A DNA stretch of 64,000 bases from Eonycteris spelaea (GCA_003508835.1 PUFA01000668.1:58524-122523); one strand, 5' to 3'; shown: positions 11,985 to 25,267, counted from the first letter of the stretch. Program-made: numbers and translations. Notes: generated by a model from the sequence alone, not told the origin.

Positions 11985-13400
11985 ATTTCTGAGATGACTG
12001 AGATATTGATCTTTTTTTTCCTTTAGAATTTTTCACTTTTCCTTTTAATAGAAAATTTTAATATCCCACAGAATCTATCTGTGCATGATCTTGACAAACA
12101 TGTATTTGCACTAACCTCTTGAAGAGGGAGATGTTTGCTTCTGTGTGCCACACATTGAGACACCTTCCAATCTAGTTTGTGATCCTGAACTAGATAACAT
12201 GGCATCGAACAGGATTTCCTTGGAAATGTGAAAGAACTTAGCAGTACAATAGAGGTAGTCAAGAAGTAGAGAAAGGAAGTAAAATTTTGTTAATTCTTGC
12301 TGTTTATCCCTTCTCGTCTGTCCTTTTATGAAATAAATTATGTATGTGTACCTGAGATTGCTTGCTTCATTTCAGAAACATGGAGACATTTTATCTGAAT
12401 GGAGAACATCCCTGCTCAGTTTACTGAGGCTCTCCTCTGAAAGGCCCCGTGTAAGTGGTGGGGATGAAACAGGAGGGAAACTGAGTCCGGGGCTCATGCG
12501 ACCTGAGCCACTCACACTAAAAGACCAACACAGGAGTTGGGTTAAATAGAATAAGCGTTCATTAGAGGGTCGCAACTCCCATAGACACGGTTGGCTCTCG
12601 CTCCAAAAGCCTGACTCCCCGTGCGCTTTGCAAGTCTCAATCATATAAGGAAAGCAGCAGTCACAGAAACTAAGGGAGTGGGGATGTGGCCGAGACCACC
12701 TAGCTTGCCTTCTCAGCCCTGGCTTGTTTCCTAGGCCACCTGGTGGGGAGGCGACAGGAACTGGGTGTCCGGTCCTGGAATCAGTGGCTGCGTCATCGCG
12801 TGACCTTGCTCCTTCACAAAGCAGGCTCATCAGGGGAGTAACTGCCTTCCCACGCAAGGGGAGCAAAAGTGCTGCTTAATTACAGGATCAGACAGCATTG
12901 TAGGGAACGACAGACCAACCACCTTCTCAAACGCAGCAGGCATATAATGTCCGTGGGAATGCCCGAGAAGCATACAGTGCCCATGGGAAGAGCAGAAATG
13001 TCCTTGGGAGGAGGCATTGCCCACAGAGTCTTTTGTTCATTGTGTTCCTTGGGGCTGATGACCAGGAAGCCCTTTTTATCTTCTGAGTACCTGGAGGGGC
13101 TGTTCTTGAATCGACACTATATTCGACCCCGACATAACTCCTTTATGTCACTTTCTGTGTGTCAGTCTTCCAGACAGGGTTTCTTTGTATCAGGGCCTTC
13201 TTCAGGGACACTGGAATAAGGTGGACACATTTGTGCATAAAATGGTCATAAAGGACTTGCAGTCATACACGGAAGGTGCTGAGGTGACCCCTAAGTCCTA
13301 TAGAATAAGCAAAACAAGGGCAGAGGTGTTGGGGCTCTGGGGGAGAGCACTCGGGTGTAACTAACCTGAGGCAGGGCTTTTGGGGCTTTGGGAAAACGGC
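11985..13400 (+). other. 3' flank of MAGEA copy 1, duplicated with copies 2 and 3
   Basis: From GAGATGACTGAGATATTGATCTTT (11990) to about 12460 the sequence parallels 19480-19960 downstream of copy 2, and in reverse the 61.4-61.9 kb region of copy 3. After the LTR insertion the match resumes at 13205-13330 against 19960-20100. This shows that the 3' flanks were duplicated with the genes. No gene is seen. Confidence 0.7.
12465..13204 (-). mobile_element. Solo LTR of an endogenous retrovirus (740 bp)
   Basis: The block starts TGAAACAGGAGGG and ends CCTTCTTCA, giving TG...CA ends. It is bounded on both sides by GGGA (12461-12464 and 13205-13208), a 4-bp target-site duplication. The equivalent place in the 3' flank of MAGEA copy 2 (near 19960, GTGCTGGGACACTAGG) lacks the insert and shows the uninterrupted site. 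A 4-bp duplication fits class I (gammaretrovirus-like) elements. Minus orientation is tentative and rests on a TATATGA-like motif in the latter part of that strand. There is no internal retroviral sequence, so this is a recombined solo LTR. Confidence 0.75.
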
Positions 13401-13404
13401 AATG

Positions 13405-16400
13405 GAGATCAACTCAAAGCTTCAGGACATTCCCAACTCCCTGCTGCTGCCCAGGGTCTTCAGGAAAAGTAAAGCTGTAGAATACACTGCTTCTGAAAGC
13501 TCAGTCTGGTAAACAGACAGCATGCAAAAGGGGGTTTCTCCTCTGACCCTCTCCCATGCTCTTGGGTGCTGCAGATGACCCTCTAGCATCTGTCCTGGGA
13601 AAGCTGCATGCTCTGCCAGTGTTGTGAGGACCCTTGGAGTGAGGACTGAGGGGTCCACCAGCGGCAGAGCAAATGGCTTGCTGAATCCGTCTCTGGGAGC
13701 TATGGTCTTCGCTGGGACTCCGGGTAGGGCTGTCAGGCTGAGCATCCCCCACACCTCCTCAGGGAACTCTGGGAATTGGAGCTTTGGCTGAGGGCAGACA
13801 CTCAGGATAGAAGAGGGTGGGGACTAGCTGGGACAAGGCTGGGACCAGAATAAAGACTTTGGGCTTCCCCTTCAGAACTGAGCTCTGCCCCTGCTATCAG
13901 CTGTTTGTGAACATCCAGAAATGCTGTCCGGATATGACCTCCACTGACTACTCTTCTGGAAGTCTGAGAGAAGTGAGGGCCACATTCGGGAGGCCGACTT
14001 CAGGTGCGTAGATGGCAGGAGCCCAGTCTGGCAGAGATTCAAGTACGACCCTGGGGGAGGACTGAGGCCCTCACAGAATCCAGGTTTCCTCCTCTGTCAG
14101 CACTGAGAGTCCCCGGGGCTGGGCTGTCTGGTGGAGCTCCACCCGCCCCCACACAGCCCACCTCCTGAGAGACTCCAAGGAGTCAAGGACTAGGGCTGGG
14201 GTAAAACAACTCAGGTTGGCAGGGGCGGGTCCCAGACTTTGCCTGGCATCAAGGTGGGGATCAGAGGGAGGAGTGAGGGACACCACTGAATCTATCTTAG
14301 ACCCTGCCAGCAGCCCTGGGACTCGGGTTGGTGACCGGGACTGATGTGACATCTGATCAATGTCCCAGACTTCTCAGTAGGGTGTCTCAGGATAGCGAGG
14401 GCCTTGGTCGCAGGCGCCTAGACTCAGGTCAACAGTGGGAGGTTCCTAGGAACTGCCTTGGGCGCAAGGTGAGGATCTTTAGAGAGGGCAGAGTGACCAT
14501 AGACCCTTCGAACTGTCCTGCCCTGTGGTGGCCATAATGCAGGATGAACCACTGCTTGGCCTTTCCTGCCTTCCGCATCCACCGGGTCTGAGACATAGTG
14601 GGGGTTTGTATAAGGAGCAGAGCATCAGGTCAGTAGAAGCAGGGACCAGGTCCTGTCCGAGTCAATGAGAGGACCCTGAGGGAGAATAAGGGACCCTAGA
14701 CCTCGGAAACAGAGTCAATCCTGGCAGCTCTCACGGTTGGGAAGCACGGTGGGGATGACAAAACGCAGCATTTCCGGATTTCCACATCCAGCTCTGAGAG
14801 ATTTCAGGGGTTTGGTTTAAGGCACAGGGTCTCAGGCAGCAAAGGGCAGTGTCCCAGGTCTAGCTGGAATGAAAGTGAGGACACAGAGAAGAGACCGAGG
14901 GCACCGAGGACCCCACGATCCAGGAGACGCTGCACGCCCGCCCCTGCTATCAGCCTTGTGAGGCCCGATGGCGGATGATTATATGCAGTGGGGCCTGAAC
15001 TTCACATCCGAGACTGAGACTCTGGGGACTTGGTAAAAGAGTAGGGCCTCAGTCCCAGAAGGCAGATAGTGGTACTGCCGGGAGTCTAGGTGAGGACGCC
15101 GAGGGGACTGAGGCACCTGGACCCCAGAACAAAGGTAATTCTGGCAGGTGTCACAGTGGGATGACCACGAGTGGCATTCCCCGAGTTCTGCATCTGGGTC
15201 CGAGAGGCTTTGGGTCCTCACTGTAAGGAGCAGACAGGCCTGGGTCCAGAGAGGGAAAGAAAGCCCAAGACCTGCCAGAGTCAAAGCAAGCTTCTGAGAG
15301 AAGCCTGAGGGGATCCTGGACTCTGACACAGAGGGGCCTCCACAGAAACCTGTTTGGCTTTTAGCCTTGCGAGGCCTTATGGCAGGTGACTGTAAGAGTA
15401 GAGAAGCCAGAACCTGCTGTCAGTCCTGGGACTTCCGGGGATAGGATGACCATATGCAGCAGAGGAAAAGTCTCTGGTGCTGCTGGGTGTAAAGGGAGGA
15501 TGCAAAGGGAGGATCAAAAGACTCTGAACCTCACAAGAGCGAGGATCCCACATAAACTTGCCGTTGCTGGAGCCCTGGGGTACCCCGGGGCCAGAGGACC
15601 ACAGCGGTTGTTTCCTGACTTGGGCATCCGGTTATGAGAGAGACCAAGGTTTTGGGAAAAGGAGCAAAGCCTCAGGTTGGCAAAGCTGAGGGCCCAGGTC
15701 CAGACAGGGGGAATCAAGGGGAGGGACACCTTGAAGGAATATTAATGGGATTTCTGCCACCAAAGGTAGGAGGCGTCAGGCTTAGGTAAGCAGAGGATGT
15801 GGGTCCAGGTTTGCGAGGACCCAAGATGAGGATGCGAGGTAGGACGGTGGAGGCCCCCAGCACACATTGAAGGTCCCAGAGCCCTGTCCTGCCATCTGCA
15901 GAGAGAAGCCTCAGGGAGGGGCTATGGCTTTGGGTTGTTTCTAGATCTCCTGAGGATGTCAAAGGTAGGCACGGCATTGGCCTGATGGAGCTGGAAGCAA
16001 GCAACAAATAGGGGACACGGGCCCTCCAGTAACCACAGTGTGGGCACCGAGGCAGGCCTGAGGGCTGCTCACACCGAAGCAACAATGGACCAGCGGACTC
16101 AGTCCCTGCTGGCACTGGTAGGATTCTTGGGGCACCGTAGCAGAGGTGGCGTGTCTTGAAATCCACCTCTCAGGTCTCAGGGAATTGAGGGCCTTGGTCT
16201 GAGGGGTGCAGGTCGTTCAGCAGCGGCGGAGTCCAAGGCCTTAGAGGCTTCAAGGTGAGTACATTGAGGTAAGACTGGAGGTCGCACACTAGGCAGAAAT
16301 GCTCTCTGCAATATATACCAGAAAACCCCTGCAGTCAGCTCTGGGAGGCCTGGCAGGAAGTCTGAAGGAGATTCCTCCCCCACTTCCTCATTGTGTGTGG

Positions 16401-18348
16401 GTCTAAGGGACATGGTGCCTTGTCCTCCCCTCTGCACCTCAGGGCAGCAGAGGGAAAGGGCCCAGACCTCTGTGTACAGATAGCTTGGGGTGACCGAGGT
16501 TACCACAACCCAGGACCACGGGGACCCACTGAAACCCACTCTGTGCTGCTGGTAGGCCTGGGAGACCCAACGTGGGTGTGCAGAGGTGGTTTCCCCTCAC
16601 GTTCGCAGGTTCTTCAGGAAGGTGAGGAGTTTGGTCAGAAGGGATGAGTTCAAGTCGTGAAAAGAGAAGTCGAGGTTTCACCAGTTTTGAAAGGGTCTGA
16701 ACATTTACTTGGGGGTACTGCAGCTACGTGATCTCTGTGAAAGATTGAACCACAGAGCATCTGGAAATCCCATCATCCTGAGAGGTCCCAGGCTGGGGTA
16801 TCTGGATGTGACATGCTCTCCCTTCTGCCACATGCTTCTTGTGAGGTATTCTCATTAAGACATTTACTCAGGGTCAAACCAGGTCAAAAGGGGTCTAGCC
16901 CTATCCAGTAATAGAAAAACAGTCTCAGGAGGACTGTCTAAGGGGACTCCATATCCCAGAAAAGATGGGCAGGCCTGCTGTTAGTCCTGGGTGACCCTGA
17001 TGTTTGGGGAAGCAGAAGGGGCTCTTTCTCATTTTCTCTCAGAGCTCTCAGGAAGGTGGGACCTTGGTCTGTGAGGACGACGTCAGCCATTCCCCGGAAG
17101 CCACATCTGGTCCACAGAGAGAGGAGGCCCAGATCCTGCTAACAATCAAGGTGATGACTGAGGAAATGAGGGATGAGAGGGCCCCACAGAAATCTGCCTT
17201 GCTCTGACCATCGCCCTGGAAACCCTGGGCAGTGCTGTCAAGCCGAGCATTTCCTCAGTCCAGATCGGTGTCTCAGGGAGGAGGGCCCTGGTCGAGGCCT
17301 GGATCGTGAGCATGGGCAGGATCCAGACCCTGGCAGAATCAAGGTGAGGAACAAGGGGAACTAGAACACTTGGGAGCCCAGGCCTGGCCTGCCTGCTCTG
17401 CCAGCTGTGGGGAAACTGGAACAGTGCGTGGATTGGCTCTACTCACTTTCTGTTCTGGTGTTAATGGAGAGGAGGCCTTGTTCTAAGTAGATTGGGCTCG
17501 GTAAAGGGTGGGTGGGTCTAGACCCTGCAGGGGGTCAAGGTGAGAAATGATCAGAACCCCATCCCAGGGTACATGGATCCGAACCTTTGGTGAGCCCTCA
17601 TGATCCATAGGAGGCTCTGGGCAGTGCGGTCCGATATGAGGCCCCTCACTTCCTTCTGTTCAGTCTCAGGAGTGTGTGGTCCTGTTCTCCGTGTTTTGCC
17701 TCAGGCCAGCAGTGTGTTTGTTGTGGTGGAGGTCCTGATAGAACAAAGGTGAGCAGTGTGAGTGGGCCAGGAGGCGACCATTCATCAGAACAGAAGGGAC
17801 GTCACATAGTCCGCTGCCCTCTGATCAGCATTGGGGGACCAGGACTGCACTTGCCATCTGCATGCTGAGGTGCCCTTTTGTTTCCTCTTTCCTCAAGGAT
17901 ACAGGGCACCCTGGAACGCGGAGTTGAAGTTCTTGTTCAGACTTACTAGTCCTCAGGTCACAGAGCAGAGGTGTGCCAGGCAGTGCCAGGAATTAAGGTG
18001 AAGGGCCACGACTGATGGGTATCCAGGGTCTCCCTCACCCCAGAAGAGGGGACCCCATAGTACATGATGCCCCCTTCCTTGTCAACTCCAGAACCTTTGG
18101 TTGTGCCTTCTGAATGCTGAGCTGTCATCTCACTTCCTCTTCAGGTCTTTAGAAGACAGGCTGCCCAGGAGGAGTAACCCCTGTGAGGCCTGAGAGCACC
18201 CCTAGAGAGGAGACCTGTGAGTAGCCTTTAACAGAGCTGCCTAAGGTGTGTTTTTCAGCTGATGCTGCTCACATTCCCACTCCCCAGGCCTATGGGTCCC
18301 TATCACCCACCTCTGCCCATACATTTTTGCAGCCTAACGCCAGTCACC
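13405..18348 (+). promoter_or_regulatory. MAGEA-type 5' non-coding region (copy 2) with an array of exon-like blocks
   Basis: About 5 kb of diverged repeated blocks of roughly 150-250 bp precede the copy 2 start codon. Each block combines a pyrimidine stretch, CAGGTC, an AGGGAGG-type segment and an AAGGTGAGGA-like splice donor (for example 14248, 14464, 15085, 16248, 17146, 17337, 17536, 17744, 17993). The last block before the coding exon (18145-18260) matches 11235-11345 of copy 1. MAGEA genes are known for multiple alternative non-coding first exons, which this array could supply. Short open frames inside it change frame between blocks and look like chance. Confidence 0.6.
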
Positions 18349-19385
18349 ATGCCTTTCAGTCAAATGGGTGAGCTCTTCGAGCTTGGAGAAGACTATCAGG
18401 ACCCAAGAGAGAACCAGGGCCTGCTGGTGGGGCACTTCTTCGAATCTGACGACGAAGGAACCCTGTCGCTCTCCTCCTCCATATCGTCCGCCCCCACTGT
18501 CCTATTCTCTGACAGCCAGGAGGAGGCATCTGATGCTCTGAGACCACGTTATCCCAGAACTCTGACTGTGCTGGTCCCTCCCCAGCTGCCATGGAAGATA
18601 TTCCATGGAGCGAAACTGAAGATGAGGGCTCCAGCAGCCAAGATGAGGAGGGGCCAAGCACTTCGGAGGTCCCCGAAGTTGCCGAATCCTTGCTGAAACA
18701 TGCCCTGCGTTTGAAGGTGGCCGAGCTGGTAGTTTTCCTGCTCCTGAAGTATCGTGCAAAGGAGCCGACGACCAAGGCAGAAATGCTGAGCGCCGTCATC
18801 GGGGAGTGTCAGGACCATTTCCCTGAGATCTTAAGTGAAGCCTCGCAGTGCCTGCAGCTGCTTTTTGGCATTGATGTGAAGGAAGTGGATACCAGCTACC
18901 ACTCCTATATCCTGGTCACCACTCTGGGCCTCACCTATGATGGGATGGTGAGCGATGGGCCCAGCTGCCCAAGACCGGCCTCCTGGTCATGCTCCTGTGT
19001 GTGATCCTTGTGGAGGGTGGCTGTGCCTCTGAGGAGGACGTCTGGGCAGTCTTAATGACATGGAAGTGTATGATGGGAGGGAGCATTTCATCTATGGGGA
19101 TCCCAGGGAGCTCATCACAAATATTTGGGTGCAGGAACAGTATGTGAAGTACCAGAAGGTTCCCAACAGCTTCCTGCTCGCTATGAGTTCCTGTGGGGTC
19201 CCAGGGCCCATGCTGAAACCACCAAGTTCAAAGTCCTCGAGTTTTTGCTCAGGGCCAATTACAGGGATGTCAGTTCCTTTCCATCCCTATTTATAGAGGT
19301 TGGGAGAGATGAAGAAGAGAGTCTGAGGAGGACTTGCAGACAGGTGTTTTACATGCCCACGTCCAACAGCTTCTGCTGGGCATGA
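18349..19385 (+). pseudogene. MAGEA-family gene copy 2, frame broken four times
   Basis: The single coding exon keeps the full MAGEA order: start MPFSQMGELFELGEDYQ, serine-rich leader, [19 protein letters not shown], then the complete MAGE homology domain ([51 protein letters not shown]) and an acidic C-terminus ending at 19385. Four frame changes occur near 18555-18590, 18965, 19053 and 19171, and each fits the loss of exactly one base (19053 in an A run). Length is otherwise normal for MAGEA (about 320-345 codons). MAGE-A proteins bind E3 ubiquitin ligases and are normally expressed in testis. It is either a recent pseudogene or an intact gene with sequence errors. I cannot assign it to a numbered member; MAGEA8, A9 and A11 are the syntenic candidates. 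Confidence 0.8.
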
Positions 19386-22370
19386 ACTGAGGCCAATTCT
19401 TCACTCGTATTTGAGGAGAGAACCGTCAGCATGCTAGCTAGTGAGGGCCGGGTGGGGGATTACGGGCTGTTCCTTTCTGGATTTCTGTGATGACTTAGAT
19501 ATTGATCTTTGTCTCCTTTAGGACTTTTTCTATCGTTTCTTTTAGTAGAAGTTTTAATAGCCTTAGCATCTGTGAATAACATTGACATGATATATTTTTA
19601 ATAACCTGTTCAAGAGTGAGAGTTTTACTATTTTGTAACACGTACTGGGACACCTTCCATCCTAGATTCTGATCCTGAACTGGGTCACATAGAATTGGAA
19701 GAGGATTACCTTGGAAATGTGAACAAGCTAGCAGTTGAATTCCTGTAGTCAAGAAAGCGAAAATTAAAAATAAAACATTGTAATTCTGGTTTCTTATCCC
19801 TTCTTTTCAGTCATCTATGAAACTTATATGGATACTTAATTTGATTGGTTCATTCAAGAAAGTGGGAGACATTTCCTAGGAGTAAAGAAGACCCTGCTCA
19901 GTGGTTCATTAATTGCCCTGATATTCACTGAGCTTCTGTCTCTGGAAGGCCCCGTGTGAGTGCTGGGACACTAGGATAAGCGGACAGACCCACGAATAGA
20001 ATAATGATGTAGGGACTGCAGTCATAAGAAGGTGCTGAGGTGTCCCCATGTCCTGCAGAACAAGGCAAAGAAGTGGAGAGGAGTCGGGCTCCAGGGCAGA
20101 GCTCTCAAGTGTAACAGTCCCAAGCCATGGCAGCTTGGGCCTTCGGGAAAATGGAATTTCTCTGTGGGGTTTTATTGTAATGAGCTGGATGGGGGCCACT
20201 GCTAAAGTGAGCACGTAGTTTATCTGGGCAGAGAGGAAAGTCTGTGAAAGTCTGTTCTGGGAAATTCCTTTCGGATCTTGGGAAAATCACCTGTTACAGG
20301 GAGCTAGTATCCTGTCGTTTTTTCCCAATGCATTTGAACACAGAGATCAAGGTGTTTTTCCCATCGCTGCAAGGTTTTTCTGAGAAATCAGGATCCCTGA
20401 CCTTGAAGGAATGAGTTACTGTCAGGCACTCTTCCTGAGTGGCTGGTGTGTTGAGACTCAGCCATGGTCATGTTTTGCTAGGAAGTCCCTCTTCCCTAGC
20501 CAGATCTACAGCTTGCTCTGAACTCCAGTCTCCTTGGCATGGCACTGACCTTCTGCTTTTCTTGCTTGCCCACCTCTGTGAGAAATATTCGTGGCAGTCT
20601 ACCCCTGTCCTTGGCTCCTGAGTGGGACTGGCCATTGGGATAGGGCAGGGATGGTGGCAATATGCAGTGTGTTTCCCATGGAATGTTCACAAGACAGAAT
20701 CAGGGCAAAGCCATGGTTGTCCTGCACTCAGACAGACGGTCTGTCTAAAAGGGACCAACAGACCCTCATGGAATCTGCTGTTCTCGCCATGGCAGAGAGC
20801 ATTCCTACTCCTCCCCGTAGAATTCCCCTGCTTTGCCAAATCTCACCCTCGATCCCATCTGAGAGGCACATCCCTTTGAATAGGAAACGTTACTTTGGAC
20901 CAGGATGTTTAGATACCTGGCCATCCCTCTCTGGGAGTATTCAACACATACTCTGTTTCCCTAATGGGCTGTGAGTGGAGTGTGATTTTGCCTATAATCT
21001 ACTGGGCCTTGGGATATTAACCCTGAAGTTATGCAGAGGAATTTGAAGATATTCTGGCGTTTGCAGTAGGACTTTAAGGGCCTTCTCGTTGAAGGGAGCT
21101 GAACACATACACAGATGAAAGAGCTTATTTAGGTGATCAGAAATTCACACCTCGTCATAAGTGTTAAATGAGGAACAAACTGACTGAAACCAAAATTCCT
21201 TTAAAAAATTAAAAAGAAAACCTAGAATCCTCCTAAGAGATAAGAAATGGTTCCTTGGTGAAAGTGTTAGTCAAATTTAAAAAGAAAAAATCATTAGCCA
21301 TCCTGCAACTGTCTCTTGTCTAGTACCTGCCCACAGGAAAATCGTGGTTTTCAGTGAGCCTAGTGGCACCTGTGCAGGACTTCAAACAAGTTCTGTCATA
21401 GGAGCCTTGCAGAGACACACAGATGAAAATTCGACCCATGCATCCTAAGGAGGGAGAAAATTCTTAGCCTACTAACATTATAGACGATATTGCAATGCGA
21501 AGTGCAGAAAGGTGCTACTCAGTGAAGAGGTGAATTCTCCCTGCTGAGGTTAACATGAGTCTCTGTATTGGAAGGCATCTATCACATATTGGGCACCTAA
21601 AAATTCCGAGCATTTCAAGGCAAATCTGACCCCAGGATCTCCTCCAAGCAATGAAGATACAGCGTGACAGTGCATGGGCGGGACGTCAAAGCCCATCCAT
21701 AGCTCATCTTGCTCTCCAGCCTGGACACAGGGGACACCGCATTGCCAGTCACTTGTAGCTAGAAAGGGTCATGGGATGACCCTTTCCCAGTGAGACAGGA
21801 GCAGAAGCATTGTTTCTCACATCCAAGCCCTTGAGAGCCAGTATGACAGGTCCATGCTCTCTCCCTCGGTTCACAAGCAAAGTGGTGACTCTGTGCTGGG
21901 GAAACCACAGGATGGAAGCAGCCTGGGTCCCTGCGTCCCTATAGCAGGGCGACCCTGCCAAATCGCAACAGAATATATTTCTATACTACCATTTCTATGA
22001 TTATTAATTTATATAAATATTCTTAAATATAAAATCGATTATATATTGCATATAGTGTATATGACATACATTACATACTCTTGTCACAAAAAAAAACCCT
22101 AAAAATAAAAAAAAAACAGATAAATCACAATTTCTGTCTTTACAAAATGCCTCTCAAATTTTGCCTCCGCCTCAGAGGTCACCACAAATGACATATTTGT
22201 GTCTATGTTTTCAAACCTAATTCTAGGAATTGTTATATACAGATGGCTATGAAATATGCGGTATTGTCCATGATGTACATATTGATCTGTCACATGCCTT
22301 TGCCACTTAATAAGATGGATGCGGGATAACATATATGACAGCACACACAGACTGACTTCGCTTTGCAAGA
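19386..22370 (+). other. 3' flank of MAGEA copy 2, then no recognised gene
   Basis: 19386-20120 parallels the 3' flanks of the other two MAGEA copies, sharing the TGACTTAGATATTGATCTTT and GGAAGGCCCCGTGTGAGTG blocks. 20120-22370 holds no gene, RNA or repeat that I can name. It includes an AT-rich patch at 21960-22120. Confidence 0.5.
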
Positions 22371-22374
22371 GAAC

Positions 22375-23690
22375 CAAATAACTGTATTCGAAAACAGGCA
22401 GAGGATTTGAACAGCATTTCTCTCCCAAGAAGATATACATGTGCCACTAAGCAAATAAAAAGATGCTAAACATAACTAATTATTAGGGAAATGTAAATCA
22501 AAACCACAGTAACATATAACCTCACACCCATTAGTATGGCCACTATCAAAAAATTAAATAATAGAAAAAGAAAATCACAAGTGTTGGGAAGGATTGGAGA
22601 AATCGGAACCCTTGTACACTGTTAGGAAATATTAAATGATAACAGTCACTGTGGAAAACAATACGGTGATTCCTGAAAACAAGTAAAAACAATTACCATA
22701 TGTTCCGGCAATTGTACTTCTGAGTATACACCTCAAAGTATTGAAAGCTAGGTCTCAAAATGATATTTGTATACGCACGTTCTTAGCGGCATTTTCATAA
22801 TAGCTAAAATGTGAGAGCCGACCGAGTGTACATCAACAGATGAATGGATCATCTAAATGCTATAAAATGGAATATTATTCAGCCTGTAAAAGGAAATAAA
22901 TTCTGATATATGCTACAACACAGATGAGCCTTGAGGACATTATGCTAAGGATAAGAAACCAGACACAAAAAGACAAATGCTGTATGAGTCCTGTTATAGT
23001 AGATACTTAAAGGAGTTAAATTAAGAGAGAAAAAAGTAGAATGGTAGGTGTCAGGGCTTGTGGAGAAGGGTCAGTGAGGATAGAGTTTAATAGGGACAGA
23101 GTTTCGGTTTTGCAAGACGAAAAGAAATCTGGAGATGAATGGTAGTGATGGTTGTGCAACAATAAGAATGTACTGAATATCACTGAACTGTAAGTTTAGA
23201 AAAGGTTAGGATGGCAAAATATCCTTTTGACAATTAAAAGTGTATTTTTAAATTTTATTAAGAAACCCACTGTAACAGAATTGAAGAGTGCCTTTGACGG
23301 GGTCGTCAACAGACTGCACACAGCTGGGGACAGAATGAGCAAGCGTGAAGAACTGTCCAAAGAACCTTCTATACTGAAATGTAAGGGGAAAAAATGATGA
23401 AATGGAATAACACATCTAAGAATGTGGGACAAGTACAAATGGTGTAATATATGCAGAAGTGGAAGCCGAGAAAAGGACGAAAGAGAGGAAGGAACAGGGG
23501 AAATATTTGACATGATGATGGTGGAGAATTTCCCCAATTAAAATGAACATGAAAGCACAGATCCAGGAAGCTCAGCGAACACCAAGCATGATTTAAAAAC
23601 AGATAAAAAACCTACATTAGGCAACTTTTATTCCAACTACAGATGATCAGAGAGAAAGAAACTGAAAAGAGATGGCGATGGCACAAAGTG
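22375..23690 (+). mobile_element. L1M-type LINE fragments
   Basis: 22375-23265 is an old L1 3' region in plus orientation, with landmarks ATGCTAAACATAACTAATTATTAGGGAAATG, GGAATATTATTCAGCC and ACAGATGAGCCTTGAGGACATTATGCTAAG. 23280-23690 resembles an L1 ORF1 region (GTACAAATGGTGTAATATA, AATTTCCCCAATTAAAATG, AGATCCAGGAAGCTCAGCGAACACC). The order is non-canonical, so these are two insertions or a rearranged one. No frame is open. Confidence 0.75.
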
Positions 23691-25265
23691 TGAGTGGGAT
23701 GCCTTTTGTTCCTTCTCTGTGCTCCTGCCACTTGGCCAGCAAGTCAGACCAACTGGGAGGAAGTGCACAGGAGAGTGGGGAGAAGTAAGTGCCAGCTCTA
23801 CCTGGAGGACAGGAAGGGGTCCCCTGGGAGCCAGGGAGTGTGGCAAAGGGAGCTGCTTCCAAACGGTTTAGGCTGTCCATGACCACTGGGGACGACCTGA
23901 GCAGCTGTTCTGCGTGCAAAGTGCCAGAGCTCGGCCCACCCGACTGTGTCCTCCTCAGCACTGTCAGTGTGCTCCCAGGCTCAGCAGTCACTTTGGCTTT
24001 TCCCAGCACTGGCAAAGGCAGCGTGGCAATGGTTCCTTGGGAGGAGGGCCAAACTTCCAGGAGCAGTTCTGGAAAACTAGGTCACACAGCTCTCCCCATG
24101 ACAGCTCAGGCGTCAGGCTTGGTGTTTCCTCGGTCCTTACAAGATCAGCGTGTCCCACTCAGTGAGCACATTTTACAATGTTTCCATCACCCCTTCCTCT
24201 CCCCAGTTCCTTTCCTCTAGAAGGGCTGTATGCAAGAGGGACCAAAGCATTTTCACATTGTCAAACACGTGAGCTAGGAAGACAGGTCATGTTCAAGAAA
24301 TAGTCAGGATGGAGTTCTGAATCTTCCACAAGTTTCAAAGTGGGTTTCCATAAGCCTTTTCACCCGGAACACTTCTCCCATGAGTGGTAGAGAAAAGGGC
24401 AATGGCCCTCTGGGGACAGCTCAGTGAGCACTGGTGGGACACCTGGAGAGAGGTGAGCAAATAGGCAATCGGTCCTTGTTGTCAACTGCAACTCCCCTGG
24501 CTAGTCCTGCACGACAAGGCAATGCAGACAAGACAATGCGGAGGACCCTCCTGAGGGAGTCCGAGTCGGACCGGTCCGGAGGGTTTCGCGAGGGCTCCCA
24601 CTCCATGGAGGGGCCCTACCCTACGTGCAGCCTCCAGAGGCACCGTGAGTGAGGAGTGCTATCCTCTGGTTGGAAATGCAGGGCCCACGAGCAGTTCCGA
24701 CTCACTGTGCCCCTTCAGAGATCAAGCCCTTCAGCTCCGACATCAGCAAGGGACCCAAACTGTGCAGAACAGCACTCAGGATGTGCAGACAGTTGACCCC
24801 ACCGAGCAGTCTCCCAGATCTGCAAGAGGCCAAGAAGCTGCGACCTGTTCATTGAGCTTCGCTGCATTCTGTTCTGCATAGGTTGTGCTGAGGCTGAGGC
24901 AGCCTCTAGCGGTCAGGTTGGGGTAGTAGCTGAGAGTGAAAGCTAGCCAATCAGAATTTGTGAGTTTGAGGTCTAAAAAGTCAGTGGCCGCTCTGCTTGT
25001 TAGCCTTAGAGTCCCTTCCAATTGAACCCTGAGAGCAGGAACCTAGGGTTGGAGAACCATTTGCCTCTAAGGGCAGCTGTGATTGCACAAAAACTCATTG
25101 GCAAACTGTTGGGTACCAGGAACATTGGGCTGATCTGGAAAGAAGATATGGCCCAGAGAGGCAGCAGTACACAAGCTTTACTGGGTGGGGCCTGAGCAGG
25201 GCTGTGGTAGAGGGGATTCCCTCACAGTGAGACCCTCCACAGGCTTGGGTCAGGGGCAATGTCCA
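23691..25265. other. No recognised gene
   Basis: Short open frames at 23647-24220 and 24434-24881 have no family pattern that I recognise and overlap on both strands. A donor-like CACC|GTGAGTGAGG at about 24645 follows a GC-rich open stretch, but nothing else supports an exon there. Confidence 0.4.
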
Positions 25266-25267
25266 GA

